A DNA stretch of 27,287 bases from assembly GCA_009869945.1 (NCBI GenBank), contig WIXG01000678.1, positions 1-27,287 on the forward strand. Direction: 5' to 3'. The notes under the pieces were generated by a model. The model was given only the letters and a program-made list of their open reading frames with translations. It did not search any database and was not told where the DNA came from. Source of the DNA: Mesaphorura yosii (lineage: Eukaryota; Arthropoda; Collembola; Poduromorpha; Tullbergiidae). This document shows positions 1 through 7,880 of the stretch, in pieces (position 1 is the first letter of the stretch; each line of letters starts with the position of its first letter). The translations under genes were made by a program, and so were the position numbers.

Positions 1-1
1 C

Positions 2-736
2 ACGAAACTCATTTTATGGGATGAGTGCACAATGACGCAATGGAAAGCTTTGGATTTGGTTGATAAGGTCCTCCAGGAGTGTAGTGGCAATGACCAACCA
101 TTCGGAGGAAAGGTTGTGCTACTTGGTGGAGACTTCCGACAATGTTTGGTTGTCTTCCCACGTGGAAACCGACCGGAAATTGTCGGAGAGAGCTTTTTCC
201 GATCCAAGCTTTGGCCAAAATTCAACTACTTGGAACTAACCACCAACATGAGAGTTCGCAATGATGACGGCACTCATCGTAACTGGTTGCTTCAAATGGG
301 CAATGGCACACTAACATGTGATGTCGAAGAGCCCGGTGAAATCGCTGAGGTTCCACCTGAAATGGTTGAACAAGACAACCTCATAGACTCAATTTTCGGA
401 AAACATATATCCGTGACAGACGCACAGCATCTCACCTCGAGGGCTGTACTCGCGCCCAAGAACGAGGACGTGTTCAAAATGAACAAGGATGTACTTAGCC
501 GGCTCGAGGGAAGAAGCAAAATTTAGACTAGCGCTGATAGCATCAGTTCAGATAACCCCAACGAAGCCAGAGAATACCCAGTCGAGTATCTTCATGGGCT
601 AACCCCAAGTGGCATTCCACTGCACAGCTTAGAACTCAGAATTGGTGCAATTGTTATGCTACTTAGAAACTTCTGTGCAGCACGTGGATTGTGCAACGGC
701 ACAAGAACCAGCGGCCACAATAATCGAATCGAATAG
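2..736 (+). pseudogene. Helitron Pif1-type helicase C-terminal part, premature stop
   Basis: The frame is open from the window edge to a TAG at 524-526 and then continues in the same frame to 734-736. Visible Pif1/RecD-like superfamily 1 helicase pieces are LILWDECTM (Walker B, near 11-37), VVLLGGDFRQC (motif III, near 107-139) and AVLAPKNEDV (near 447-476). After the stop come EYPVEYLHGLTPSGIPLHSLELR-like text and GLCNGT (near 690-707), the usual C-terminal helicase block of Helitron Rep-Hel proteins. The stop falls where related proteins usually have a sense codon, so one nonsense change broke an otherwise aligned frame. The end after GLCNGT is short of the usual C-terminus. The N-terminal Rep domain and Walker A would lie outside the window. 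Only the family is claimed; no function remains likely. Confidence 0.8.
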
Positions 737-754
737 TAACAATACATCTCATAA

Positions 755-1051
755 TGTGCAGAGTTCTGCAATGACAGGACGGGTGGTGGTGGGGCACATC
801 ATGAGACTAAGAATACATTCAAATTAAATTTTGTAGCGTCCTGTAGCTGTCAGGGCAGGTGGGGTAGGGGTTAGAGAAACTGTCGAAAAATACAACATTA
901 TCCAGTTGTGAAACAGTGTTCTGGAAGGGTGGAAGTGATCTATCCACCAATCCCTATGCTAAAGCGAGAGCGCAGTTGATTGGAAGTAAGAATATTCTCC
1001 AGCGTTTGTGCAGAGTCCTGCAATGACAGAACGGGTGGAGGTGGGGCACAT
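755..1051 (+). repeat. Direct repeat pair in the Helitron subterminal region
   Basis: About 45 bases at 755-799 (starting TGTGCAGAGTTCTGCAATGA) recur at 1007-1051 with only a few substitutions. The copies are about 250 bp apart and both lie between the helicase remnant and the 3' hairpin. Copy 1 may be a remnant of helicase-proximal coding sequence, but that reading is weak. The pair could be an internal duplication within the element. Confidence 0.55.
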
Positions 1052-1137
1052 TAGCATACAAAAGAAAGTATCCCAGGCTTGATTTTTTTTATAATTGATT
1101 TCATTGAAAACAAGGGCCCCTGCCCGAGAAACAAACC

Positions 1138-1165
1138 CCGGCCGAAGGCCGGCTAGCTCTGCTAG
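1138..1165 (+). repeat. Helitron 3' terminal hairpin plus CTAG
   Basis: The stem is CCGGCC / GGCCGG with loop GAA (1138-1152), followed by nine bases and CTAG at 1162-1165; the next base is T. This matches the known geometry of Helitron 3' ends and lies downstream of the helicase on the same strand. Confidence 0.65.
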
Positions 1166-1475
1166 TCGTCATAATGGTAAACGCAAGTCCCTGATCGCGA
1201 GTAAGGAGGGCCAGAATTGTTACTTAACAAAAGATGATCGCATAATAAAGGTTATGCAAGTGTTGACCGAAAATTTTGTGTGCGTGGGTGTATCTGAAAA
1301 AAATTCATTCTATGAGTATCCGTGCCCTAGCAGTAAGCTTAGCATTTATAAAGTTAAGTTTTCCTCCCATGTATTTCCGGTAAAAATGTCAGATCTTAGC
1401 AAGAAATGTTTGTGTTTATTGTCAGACGGCGACTACTTTCTAGCTCTTCCCATACTAAGTTCGACGATTAATTAA
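1166..1475 (+). pseudogene. Coding-like remnant interrupted by the Helitron end, unnamed transposon-like protein
   Basis: From the Helitron end to the TAA at 1473-1475 one frame stays open for about 100 codons and reads like real protein: YLTKDDRIIKVMQVLTENFV, then EYPCPSSKLSIYKV, then KKCLCLLSDGDYFLALP. The pattern of a hydrophobic core, a PCPSS motif and a final Cys-rich LP-containing stretch resembles the C-terminal end of uncharacterised proteins encoded by arthropod repeats, as far as I can recall; no family name can be given. The frame runs back into the Helitron terminus, so the true start is lost. An AATAAA follows at 1575-1580. It may be the C-terminus of another mobile element into which the Helitron inserted, or chance. 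Confidence 0.3.
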
Positions 1476-2097
1476 TTAACCCTGCCGAGACCATAAAATG
1501 GAATATCCTTGTAAATCTAGCTATAAGCATTATCGTAGTAATTTGATTTATAAGTACATTTATGATTCCGCGTGAATAAAATATTCTGATTGTAAATTCG
1601 TGCACTGGTTTTGCAGATCAATCATATGGGCAAGCACTGGGCCACATCTGGTATCGCGTGGGAAAGGCGGTGCACACATGGCCTTGCGGAGGCAAGGGCG
1701 CGGGGGAAGTAAGGGCCAGTGCACAATACAACTTTTCCCGATCGTTTCACCAGACGAAGGCGGACGTTTGCCCTCGGAAGGGCCCAAACGCGAGGCCGAC
1801 CGTAGGGATTTGCGGAACTTTGAGGGATCAAGGCCGAGCCTTCGGCCGTTACACGGGCCGCACGAAATTTTTTATTGGGATGCGTCTGCATGGACTCGAA
1901 TCTCGTGCACGACGAAAAGCAAGGGGGGGGCTGTCTGGCTCCGATTAGGAGTCGGAGTGAGCGTTACCAGGTGAAGGAGCCCTGCTTGCCGGAGGGGACA
2001 ACGGGTAACCACCTGCCTGAGTACGAAACGATTTCACATGAGCAAGGAGCAAAATGCGTACAGCATGGCTAAATGAGATTCCGGTTATTTTTGGCAT
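1476..2097. other. Non-genic, GC-rich stretch
   Basis: No convincing gene. From about 1610 to 2060 the base composition is clearly richer in G and C than the flanks, several overlapping frames on both strands stay open for 65-125 codons, and a small hairpin (GGCCGA/TCGGCC, 1832-1847) and a run of nine G (about 1922-1930) occur. The open frames share no recognisable domain, so they are best explained by composition. It may be a diverged mobile-element piece. Confidence 0.4.
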
Positions 2098-2516
2098 TCA
2101 TTCAATAAATTGATGAAAAAATGGATTCACGGTCAAAGTGCTTGAGAAAGGCAACAATTTGTTGTTCCAATGAAGGGGGAGATCCTGCTTTAAGATCGCG
2201 GGCTCTGGCGTTGATTTTCTGCCTTCGCTTACGACCAGCCCGCGAATATAATCAGCCATTTGGTTCAAAGCCACGCAATGGTATACTCCAAAGTCCTTAT
2301 AGCTCCTCAGAATGACACGCAACTCGGTAACTGGCTCTGCACTTGGTACAATTACTACTCCGTTATATGTAGTTAATGTCGTTCCTCTGCCATTTCTTGT
2401 CCAATAAATAAGAGCCAGGGGTTGGGTGGAAAATGTGCAGGTAAGATTGATCCATTCGCCCTTCACACCCCTGACGATACAGCTGCTGCTGCTCGAATCA
2501 AACAGGACCGGGCGGC
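2098..2516 (-). CDS. Immunoglobulin-domain protein, terminal exon (partial gene)
   Basis: On the minus strand a frame ending at 2098 contains one Ig fold of V/I-set type: INLTC with the first Cys, IYWTRNG with the core Trp, and YKDFGVYHC giving the D-x-G-x-Y-x-C signature of strand F. A good splice acceptor (a T-rich tract ending TTGCTTTCAG) lies at 2517 on this strand, so the exon most likely starts at 2516 with two bases completing a Gly codon, instead of at the in-frame ATG at 2532, which gives no signal peptide. About 45 residues follow the domain with no clear membrane segment. Upstream exons, expected at higher coordinates, were not identified. Ig proteins of this shape in arthropods include cell-surface and secreted recognition or adhesion proteins; no subfamily can be assigned. 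It may also be a decayed fragment. Confidence 0.5.
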
Positions 2517-2532
2517 CTGAAAGCAACAGCAT

Positions 2533-3372
2533 TGCAAAATAACAAAAAAAAAAGCCTTGGCCTTGAAAGAATAAACAAAGATGTACGCCTGTAACTGCTG
2601 GTGGTGGTTATCAAAGCCCCGTTTGTCAAAGCAGCAGCCATAGGCGGTGGTGGGATGCCGCTGTTCCGCATTTCTGTGAAAAATTACGGCCGCGGTGGGA
2701 GACCTGCCAGCAATTTCGTATCCGAAGAGTGCACGGCAGTAATTCAAGTATGTCCGGGCCCGTTGTACACATTATTGCTGCTGTTGCGAATACGTTTTGC
2801 CTTGCAATTAGTATATGTTAGTAGGACGAGACGGCGCCGTATAAAATTATTGTTAAAAATGCCTAACTTAATTATTAAATTATTGGCTCTTTCCCGTTCG
2901 GTGCATGGTTTGCCTTTTGCCCATGCACCTTATGCTTTCAAGCTCAAGGCACATTTTCCTTCACTCCACTCATTCGTCTAGTGACTTGAGCGGTCATTTT
3001 TTGTCATTTGTTGGTCTTGTCTCGCGTTAATTTTTGTCTGAATAAAGTGCCAGAGAAAATTTCATTTCTGCTGTACACTGCTTTCATCATTCTCCTCATC
3101 TCATCATAACTCTAAGCAGTATATGAATTGGTATCGTAAAATGGAATGGTTCTTTCCAGATTCCAGCCGACACTTCATTGAATAACATGGCATTGTTCTC
3201 GAACCGAATCGTGTGCAAATTCGGGTAAGGCAATTCAAATTGGCGCAGTAATATTAATAATCCATACATACCGCAATCACCTAAATTATTCACATCATAA
3301 ACTTTTGGTGTGTGACTGCGGTTTAGGCCTCCGTCGGCCTCCATTCACAAAGTTGCAGTCCGAGCCGCCAGG
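2533..3372. other. No gene recognised
   Basis: Upstream of the chemoreceptor start and of the Ig exon. Short frames exist on both strands, for instance 3096-3344 minus with a possible GTATGT donor near 3270, which might be an upstream exon of the Ig gene. None shows a domain, a signal peptide or codon structure firm enough to call. Confidence 0.35.
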
Positions 3373-4509
3373 ATGATATCCGAAGAGTCCTTCCGCCTGA
3401 TGTCGTACGTGATCAAAATGGGGTACTGGTCGGGTTCATTTCCCTACAAGTGGAACCCTGTCAGCTACAAAGTGCATGTCATCTCCCGCCTGTGGAAATG
3501 GCACATCGTGGCAACTCTCGGCCTGGTCGCATCTTGGATCAAGGTGTGGGGCTTTCTAGCGGCGCTGTTCCAACCCAATGTCGATCTGCACGATGTATTG
3601 TACTGTGCGCTGCCCGTCGTGGCCACTTTCTTGATTACATCAATGCAGCTTCACATCTTGCGTAACACTGCCGAGATCGCTGCTCAAATTTCGGCTTGCC
3701 ACCTTCTGGCACGCGCCCAGGCGTTGCGCCTCAACCTGGACCTGCGCCAGCCGGACGGGATGGAAGTCTTTACCCGCCCCCTCCTGTCCACCATACCCGT
3801 GCTGTTTGCCCTGACCAGCATTGGGGATACGAAGATGATCATCGAAGGTGCTAAGCTATTCCGCACCTTCCGGACCGAGTACCTCATTCTGAACCTCCTG
3901 GTGGGGGCCGTGTACGCCTGGCAGACCTTTCTCTCTTTCCTGTGCTTCGCCCTATTCATGTTGCAGACGATCAATTACACGCACGGGATGCGTGGGTTTC
4001 TCCGTCGCCTCCAATTTGACCCCACCCAGTCTGAGCTCGAGCATAGGCGCACGCGTCTCCTTTTCACGACCCACCATGTCCTGCACACCCACGCGGCCCA
4101 AAGAATAGCGCCGCTGGTGGCACAGTTTCTGACTCTCAGCTGTGTGACGCAAATCTCTTGCTTCGTCTCCGTCCTTAAGCTGCTGGACGAGCTCTCGACC
4201 TTCGTCACCATCCTCCTCTGTGTGCTCCCCCTGCTCATCCTCATCAGCACGAAAATCAACCTGGACTTCGCGATGAGCTACACGGTCGCGTCGCAGAGGT
4301 ATGAGCAGTCGTTCAGGGCCTGGTGTGCCGCCCCAGGTCTGAAGCAGGCGTCGGACATCAAGTTGTACCGGGCAGAGTCGCGCTTCTTTCGGACAATGAA
4401 GGCATTCCACTTTAAAATCGGGCCCCTGTTCGAGATCCGCAGAACCACCTTCGCTCAGGTTACGCAGGATGTCGTGCTTCAGGGTGTCCTCTCTATTGTT
4501 CTGATCTGA
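3373..4509 (+). CDS. Gustatory-receptor-like 7TM chemoreceptor, single exon
   Basis: A 378-residue protein in one uninterrupted frame. Hydrophobic segments fall near residues 48-68, 73-95, 135-150, 170-198, 245-268, 272-296 and 360-378, which suits a seven-pass receptor. The N-terminus before the first segment (FPYKWNPVSYKVHVISRLWK) resembles the short cytoplasmic N-terminus of arthropod gustatory receptors, and length is close to the usual 370-430. Between segments 6 and 7 is the long amphipathic part typical of this fold, ending near the terminus in KAFHFKIGPLFEIRRTTF followed by the last membrane helix. The TYhhhhhQF signature of insect Gr TM7 is not seen, so this is a divergent member. 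The role would be detection of a soluble or contact chemical at sensory neuron membranes; the ligand cannot be read. No intron is evident. An ATTAAA at 4564-4569 could serve as polyadenylation signal. Confidence 0.6.
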   Translation: MISEESFRLMSYVIKMGYWSGSFPYKWNPVSYKVHVISRLWKWHIVATLGLVASWIKVWGFLAALFQPNVDLHDVLYCALPVVATFLITSMQLHILRNTAEIAAQISACHLLARAQALRLNLDLRQPDGMEVFTRPLLSTIPVLFALTSIGDTKMIIEGAKLFRTFRTEYLILNLLVGAVYAWQTFLSFLCFALFMLQTINYTHGMRGFLRRLQFDPTQSELEHRRTRLLFTTHHVLHTHAAQRIAPLVAQFLTLSCVTQISCFVSVLKLLDELSTFVTILLCVLPLLILISTKINLDFAMSYTVASQRYEQSFRAWCAAPGLKQASDIKLYRAESRFFRTMKAFHFKIGPLFEIRRTTFAQVTQDVVLQGVLSIVLI

Positions 4510-6160
4510 GAAGCTGATGTCGAGTCGGTGGTGCGTCTGCATAAAATGGCTGCTGTTTAACACATTAAATGCTAGAATAACACATAAGTGTGGCTTATGA
4601 GTTCATTCCTACCCCAGGCTAGGGCTTTTGAGCCCAAGTCTAAATCATCATGTTTTACTACCAGGCATTGTAGTTTTGTTTATCACGCATAAATGTCAAG
4701 ATTTCCAACTTTTATAAAGTCAGAAACATGCACCGTTCCTGGAGCTGTAGCGAGGCAAGCAAAAATTTCCGCAGTGTCAATTAAAAATTCATGTGGCAAC
4801 TAAATCATCAATGATTCATTCTGCTAGGCCTTGAACCGACCGCAGTCAAACGTCGAACCTAGACTAGATCACACGTGGACTTGCATGGTGCATTTTATCC
4901 GAAGTGGCTTCAAGCCTTTTCTTGTAAGTTTCAGTTGCAAATCTTTAGTTCTTGTCTCGTTTCCTGTCTGGTGAGTTGAGTAAACGTGGGTTCCGTTTTA
5001 AATTTCCGTTCATTCCGGGAACATGGGACCGTGTATGGTAATTAAGTCATTAAGGATTTCATGATTTCTGAGGCCGTACGATCGATAGCACTTAGTTGAG
5101 ATTTGAGCACGTGCGAATGTGTTCAAGTTCATGATCAAGGTCAGCTCGTTTTTCCTGGAGTTGTCGTTACATCAAGTACATAAAAATCTCACACACAGAC
5201 TCGACAAGAACAAAACTTAGGTTTGGGTATTAGAGAGCATCGCCATGTTAACAGATTGTGGCGCATATATTTTAGTAGGGCTCTCATGCCCTCCGCGTTA
5301 AATGAACATGAATCTTGGATAAAATTTTAATGCAAGTTTGAGACAGGCTCTGTCGTCGCGTTTGGGAAGCGATTTTCGAATTTAGGTTAGGTTAGCATCA
5401 GTAAAATTGAACGTCAGTACTTTTGGTGGTCTTCATGGAAGAGTACGGCGTACTACGGGCGTACGGCGGAGCGTACACTAGGCGTACTTTAATTGCTCAC
5501 GCGCCGTCGACACGAAAGAACACGACGTACTACGCTGTGTACATCGTTGTCGTACGGCGTTGAAAAGTAAGAAGTAAAAAACGGCCGCAGTAAGGCAGTA
5601 AAATATTGCAGATGCGTTGCACAAGTGTTGTTAACCAACATAGCTCAATTTACTTCGTCAGCAATTCCGGTGTCTGCTTAGCTCAGACCTGCGCAACTGT
5701 TGCAACTATTACGGCCAGTAACAAAGTAGATTATGAGAGTAATTAATCTATTATATTACTTTTGAAAGAGCAAATCATGTCCAAAGGGAGAACTGCAGAA
5801 TGCCTCGAACCCATGACATGAACAATTCAATGACAAAGCATACCAGTGCTCCCAATCCTCCAAATCCCAATACAGACCAAATCTGTAATTCAATTGAATG
5901 ACTCCGACCCGCCATTTACTTGTTTTTGCCGTTTGGTTGACATTTCAATGAATCAACTCAATCCACGTAGAAACCTATCACCATTTTCATTTATTCATCA
6001 AAATTACGTGTACTCAACGTTAGGATTTATTCAGTACTTTAATTCGCTCACAGGTGACCAGTCGCGAATACGTGGTAAGTGAGAGCTTGCGTGGTGACTA
6101 ACAGGAAACCATATCGGACGTTTGCCTGGGACGAATTGAACATATCTTCTCAAGACTCAA
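4510..6160. other. Intergenic, no gene recognised
   Basis: AT-rich sequence downstream of the chemoreceptor. It holds a probable ATTAAA signal (4564-4569), about two and a half TTAGG units (near 5385-5397) and the GTAC cluster at 5417-5555. A 78-codon frame at 5846-6082 has no recognisable feature. Confidence 0.5.
5417..5555. repeat. GTAC-rich cluster with imperfect inverted symmetry
   Basis: Nine GTAC tetramers occur in about 140 bases (for example at 5417, 5443, 5450, 5461, 5473, 5484, 5527, 5539 and 5552), several in the context CGTACGGCG or GGCGTACTACG. The left part (GAGTACGGCGTACTACG) and the right part (CGTCGTGTTC-flanked ACGTACTACGC) give short inverted matches. The function is unknown; it may be the core of a decayed foldback element. 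Confidence 0.45.
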
Positions 6161-6399
6161 GCATTTGATTAGCAGCGAAAGACCTGGAAAATTAATTTTC
6201 TAAATGCCAAGACACGTTCTCAATCGCCATCGTCCGGTGTGAGCGACATGGAATCCAGACTCCCGTTTCGCGGTACACATTTTTGCGGTGTAGTAGGACG
6301 TGATTCCAGCGAGGCTGTGGATTTTGATCGCGTGCTAGGATTTAATAAACTGGGTGAGCCACGGCCCGCATGGCTGTGAGGGTCGTCTTCTCAAGTTCA
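6161..6399 (+). repeat. Dispersed repeat, copy 1 (next to ADH relic)
   Basis: The stretch starting GCATTTGATTAGCAGCGAAA matches copy 2 at 19364-19531 in the same orientation: the block around GCAGCGAAAGA, the block ACACGTTCTCAATCGCC, an ATCCAG/GTTTCGC block, an ATTAAAT-type block on the reverse strand, and the shared end TCTTCTCAAGTTCA. Copy 1 has extra sequence between blocks. Its right end passes directly into the ADH relic. Confidence 0.6.
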
Positions 6400-6612
6400 T
6401 GGTTATCTCCGCCAGCACTTCCTCCACGGGCCGGCAGTGTTCCTTCCGCTTCACGAACTCGGTGCACCCAAATTTCTCCCCAATCTCAAATTTCAGGGGG
6501 TTGACGTCGACTCCGATGATTCTGGTCGCGCCTGCTAGCCTGGCCTCCATGGCGGCGGCGAGTCCCCAAATCGCGACCCTTGTTCCTTGGAACAGGGCAG
6601 GCCCCCGTCTGG
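6400..6612 (-). pseudogene. Class III alcohol dehydrogenase NAD-binding fragment
   Basis: On the minus strand the frame reads GTRVAIWGL, then [20 protein letters not shown], then [14 protein letters not shown] and EEVLAEIT. This is the start of the Rossmann fold of class III ADH (S-(hydroxymethyl)glutathione dehydrogenase, ADH5 type), including the IIGVD end of strand two and the characteristic KFGCTEFV. The glycine-rich loop is damaged: after WGL the usual G-A-V-G-L part is missing, about five to six codons, which removes the GxGxxG nucleotide loop. After AEIT the homology stops abruptly where the dispersed repeat begins, and the expected DGG...FEC continuation is absent. It is a gene relic, not a functional enzyme. 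The matching N-terminal piece lies at 7110-7240. Confidence 0.7.
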
Positions 6613-6671
6613 GACTTGACCTGCGTGAACATCTTTGCCCCGTCCCATCTTCCTTCAACGTCGCTCCATGC

Positions 6672-6698
6672 CGCTCTCCGTGTAGCGGAGAGCGCTAC
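6672..6698. repeat. Two overlapping perfect palindromes
   Basis: CGCTCTCCG (6672-6680) pairs with CGGAGAGCG (6686-6694) across a 5-base loop, and GTAGCG (6682-6687) pairs with CGCTAC (6693-6698). The two stems share bases and are mutually exclusive. The segment lies inside the span of the ADH relic where no ADH coding can be recognised. Confidence 0.5.
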
Positions 6699-7109
6699 AG
6701 CGGCGAAGATGAGGAAGTACGCGTTCTTGATCCCGCGACACCACTTCGTACCTGTCGTTGTAGAGACGAGTGGCGTGTGGGAGACGGAGGGGCTCCGGTT
6801 TATTCGGGAGGTGGGCGTGCGCGTGACTGCGGGAACGGGCCACCCACGGGCGCCTGCCTTGTTGCAGCGGATGTCGCTGGCCATTCAGCGTGGGAATGTT
6901 TCGTCAGTGCTGGGCACTTTGTCGCTTGGCGAAAAGTTACGAGGTTTTCCTTTTATAGGCTTTCTTTCGTAGTTTCTCCGATTTTAGTATCATAGATTTT
7001 ATTTAGGAGCTTTTGATATTTTAGTGGTTTATTTCTAGAAATCTGCGTTCGTTCAAGCAGGACCCCTTTTTGCCACTTGAGTAGCGTTTCCGAACTTTGT
7101 GAAATTAAT

Positions 7110-7240
7110 AGAAACACTAGTGAATCAGAGTGGCAGATGCCAGACGCCACGAGCCTGAAGGGAACCTTGGTAGCCCACTTGGAATGCAAAATACAGAGAA
7201 CGGGTCGCAGATCCATGGCACAGGTCGCAAAGACGTATTG
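7110..7240 (-). pseudogene. Alcohol dehydrogenase N-terminal fragment
   Basis: A minus-strand frame contains KWATKVPFRLVASGICHSDS. In zinc-dependent ADHs the text before the first catalytic zinc ligand is a K-x-x-E-V-R-(I/V)-K-(I/L)-V-A-(T/S)-G-(I/V)-C-H-(T/S)-D stretch, and GICHSD here keeps the Cys ligand. The residues before it are only loosely ADH-like and those after (SLVFLLIS) are not. Order and strand agree with the NAD-binding fragment at 6400-6612, and the distance of about 0.5 kb is close to the coding distance expected between these motifs. The structural-zinc cysteines and GHE motif cannot be found between them, so the gene is decayed. Confidence 0.5.
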
Positions 7241-7289
7241 TGGCCACCCACACAAAACACTGATCACGAATAAAATCACCATCATTATA

Positions 7290-7880
7290 GGTGTGCGTGG
7301 ATTTAATTTTCAGATTCAAGTCCTTCAAGCACGAGAAAGTCTAAATAGGCTGTTCTAGGCTGCTTGACAAGGTTGAGATGGGTGGTGGACGTCTCTCATG
7401 ATTATGCTTGCTCATTGCCGAACCCATTTATGAAATGATTCCATAAATGAACGTTTATGTATGAAATTACACGACTCCGCTGTCCTCGTCCTCACCAGCC
7501 GTCGACTTCTCAGTTCAACTTATTCTGTCGTTGAGTGGATAAGGAATCAAGGATCAATCAGTTAGCTTCGCAAAACTGATTTATCTTTTTTCAACCACTG
7601 ACCATGAAACGTTCAACAGCATAAAGCACGGTGACAGTATCGTATCATTAGAAGACCAATTTGCAATTTCCAATTTGCGTCTCTAGAAATCCAGAAAAAA
7701 CCTCCTCAAACTCAGCAAGTGAATTAAAATTCCATGTTGACGTTGATCGCTGATTAGATGAATTTTAATCCAAATCCGAGCTATTCTATGAGCCATATTT
7801 CGCACGGCGTCCATCAGTTCTAAGACTTGTGTGCTTTGTGCAACTATAGTCGAAAATTTCATTACTATTTGCCATTAGCA
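7290..7880. other. Intergenic, upstream of the Mesh-like gene
   Basis: No gene seen. A small perfect inverted repeat CATTTATG / CATAAATG sits at 7425-7449. It is presumably the promoter and 5' leader of the downstream gene; no clear TATA box was identified. Confidence 0.4.

Larger units (their letters stand above)
1..1165 (+). mobile_element. Helitron, 3' portion (5' end outside window)
   Basis: Seen: a decayed Pif1-family helicase reading frame (2-736) is followed on the same strand by a perfect 6-bp stem with a GAA loop at 1138-1152, then nine bases and CTAG at 1162-1165 followed by T at 1166. Known: autonomous Helitrons carry a Rep-helicase protein and end in a short hairpin about 10-12 bases before CTRR, inserting between A and T. 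The order helicase, hairpin, CTAG, T fits a Helitron 3' end in + orientation. A second CTAG (1153-1156) abuts the hairpin and is the less typical alternative terminus. A direct-repeat pair at 755-799 and 1007-1051 lies in the subterminal part. The Rep part and 5' end would lie upstream of base 1. The element looks dead because the helicase has a stop. Confidence 0.72.

Noticed and set aside
1832..1847. Hairpin GGCCGA/TCGGCC as a second Helitron end
   Set aside because: No CTAG-type terminus follows within the usual distance on either strand.
3096..3344. 82-codon minus frame with a GTATGT donor near 3270 as first exon of the Ig gene
   Set aside because: No signal peptide and no second evidence; kept only as a possibility in the Ig entry.
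3952..4563. 203-codon frame antisense to the chemoreceptor
   Set aside because: Lies opposite a clear 7TM gene and has charged, low-complexity content expected of an antisense shadow.
5385..5397. TTAGG-type units resembling the arthropod telomere repeat
   Set aside because: Only about two and a half units; far too short for a telomeric or interstitial array.
6486..6995. Long open frames on both strands across the ADH relic
   Set aside because: Explained by the GC-rich gene relic; only two short pieces match ADH.
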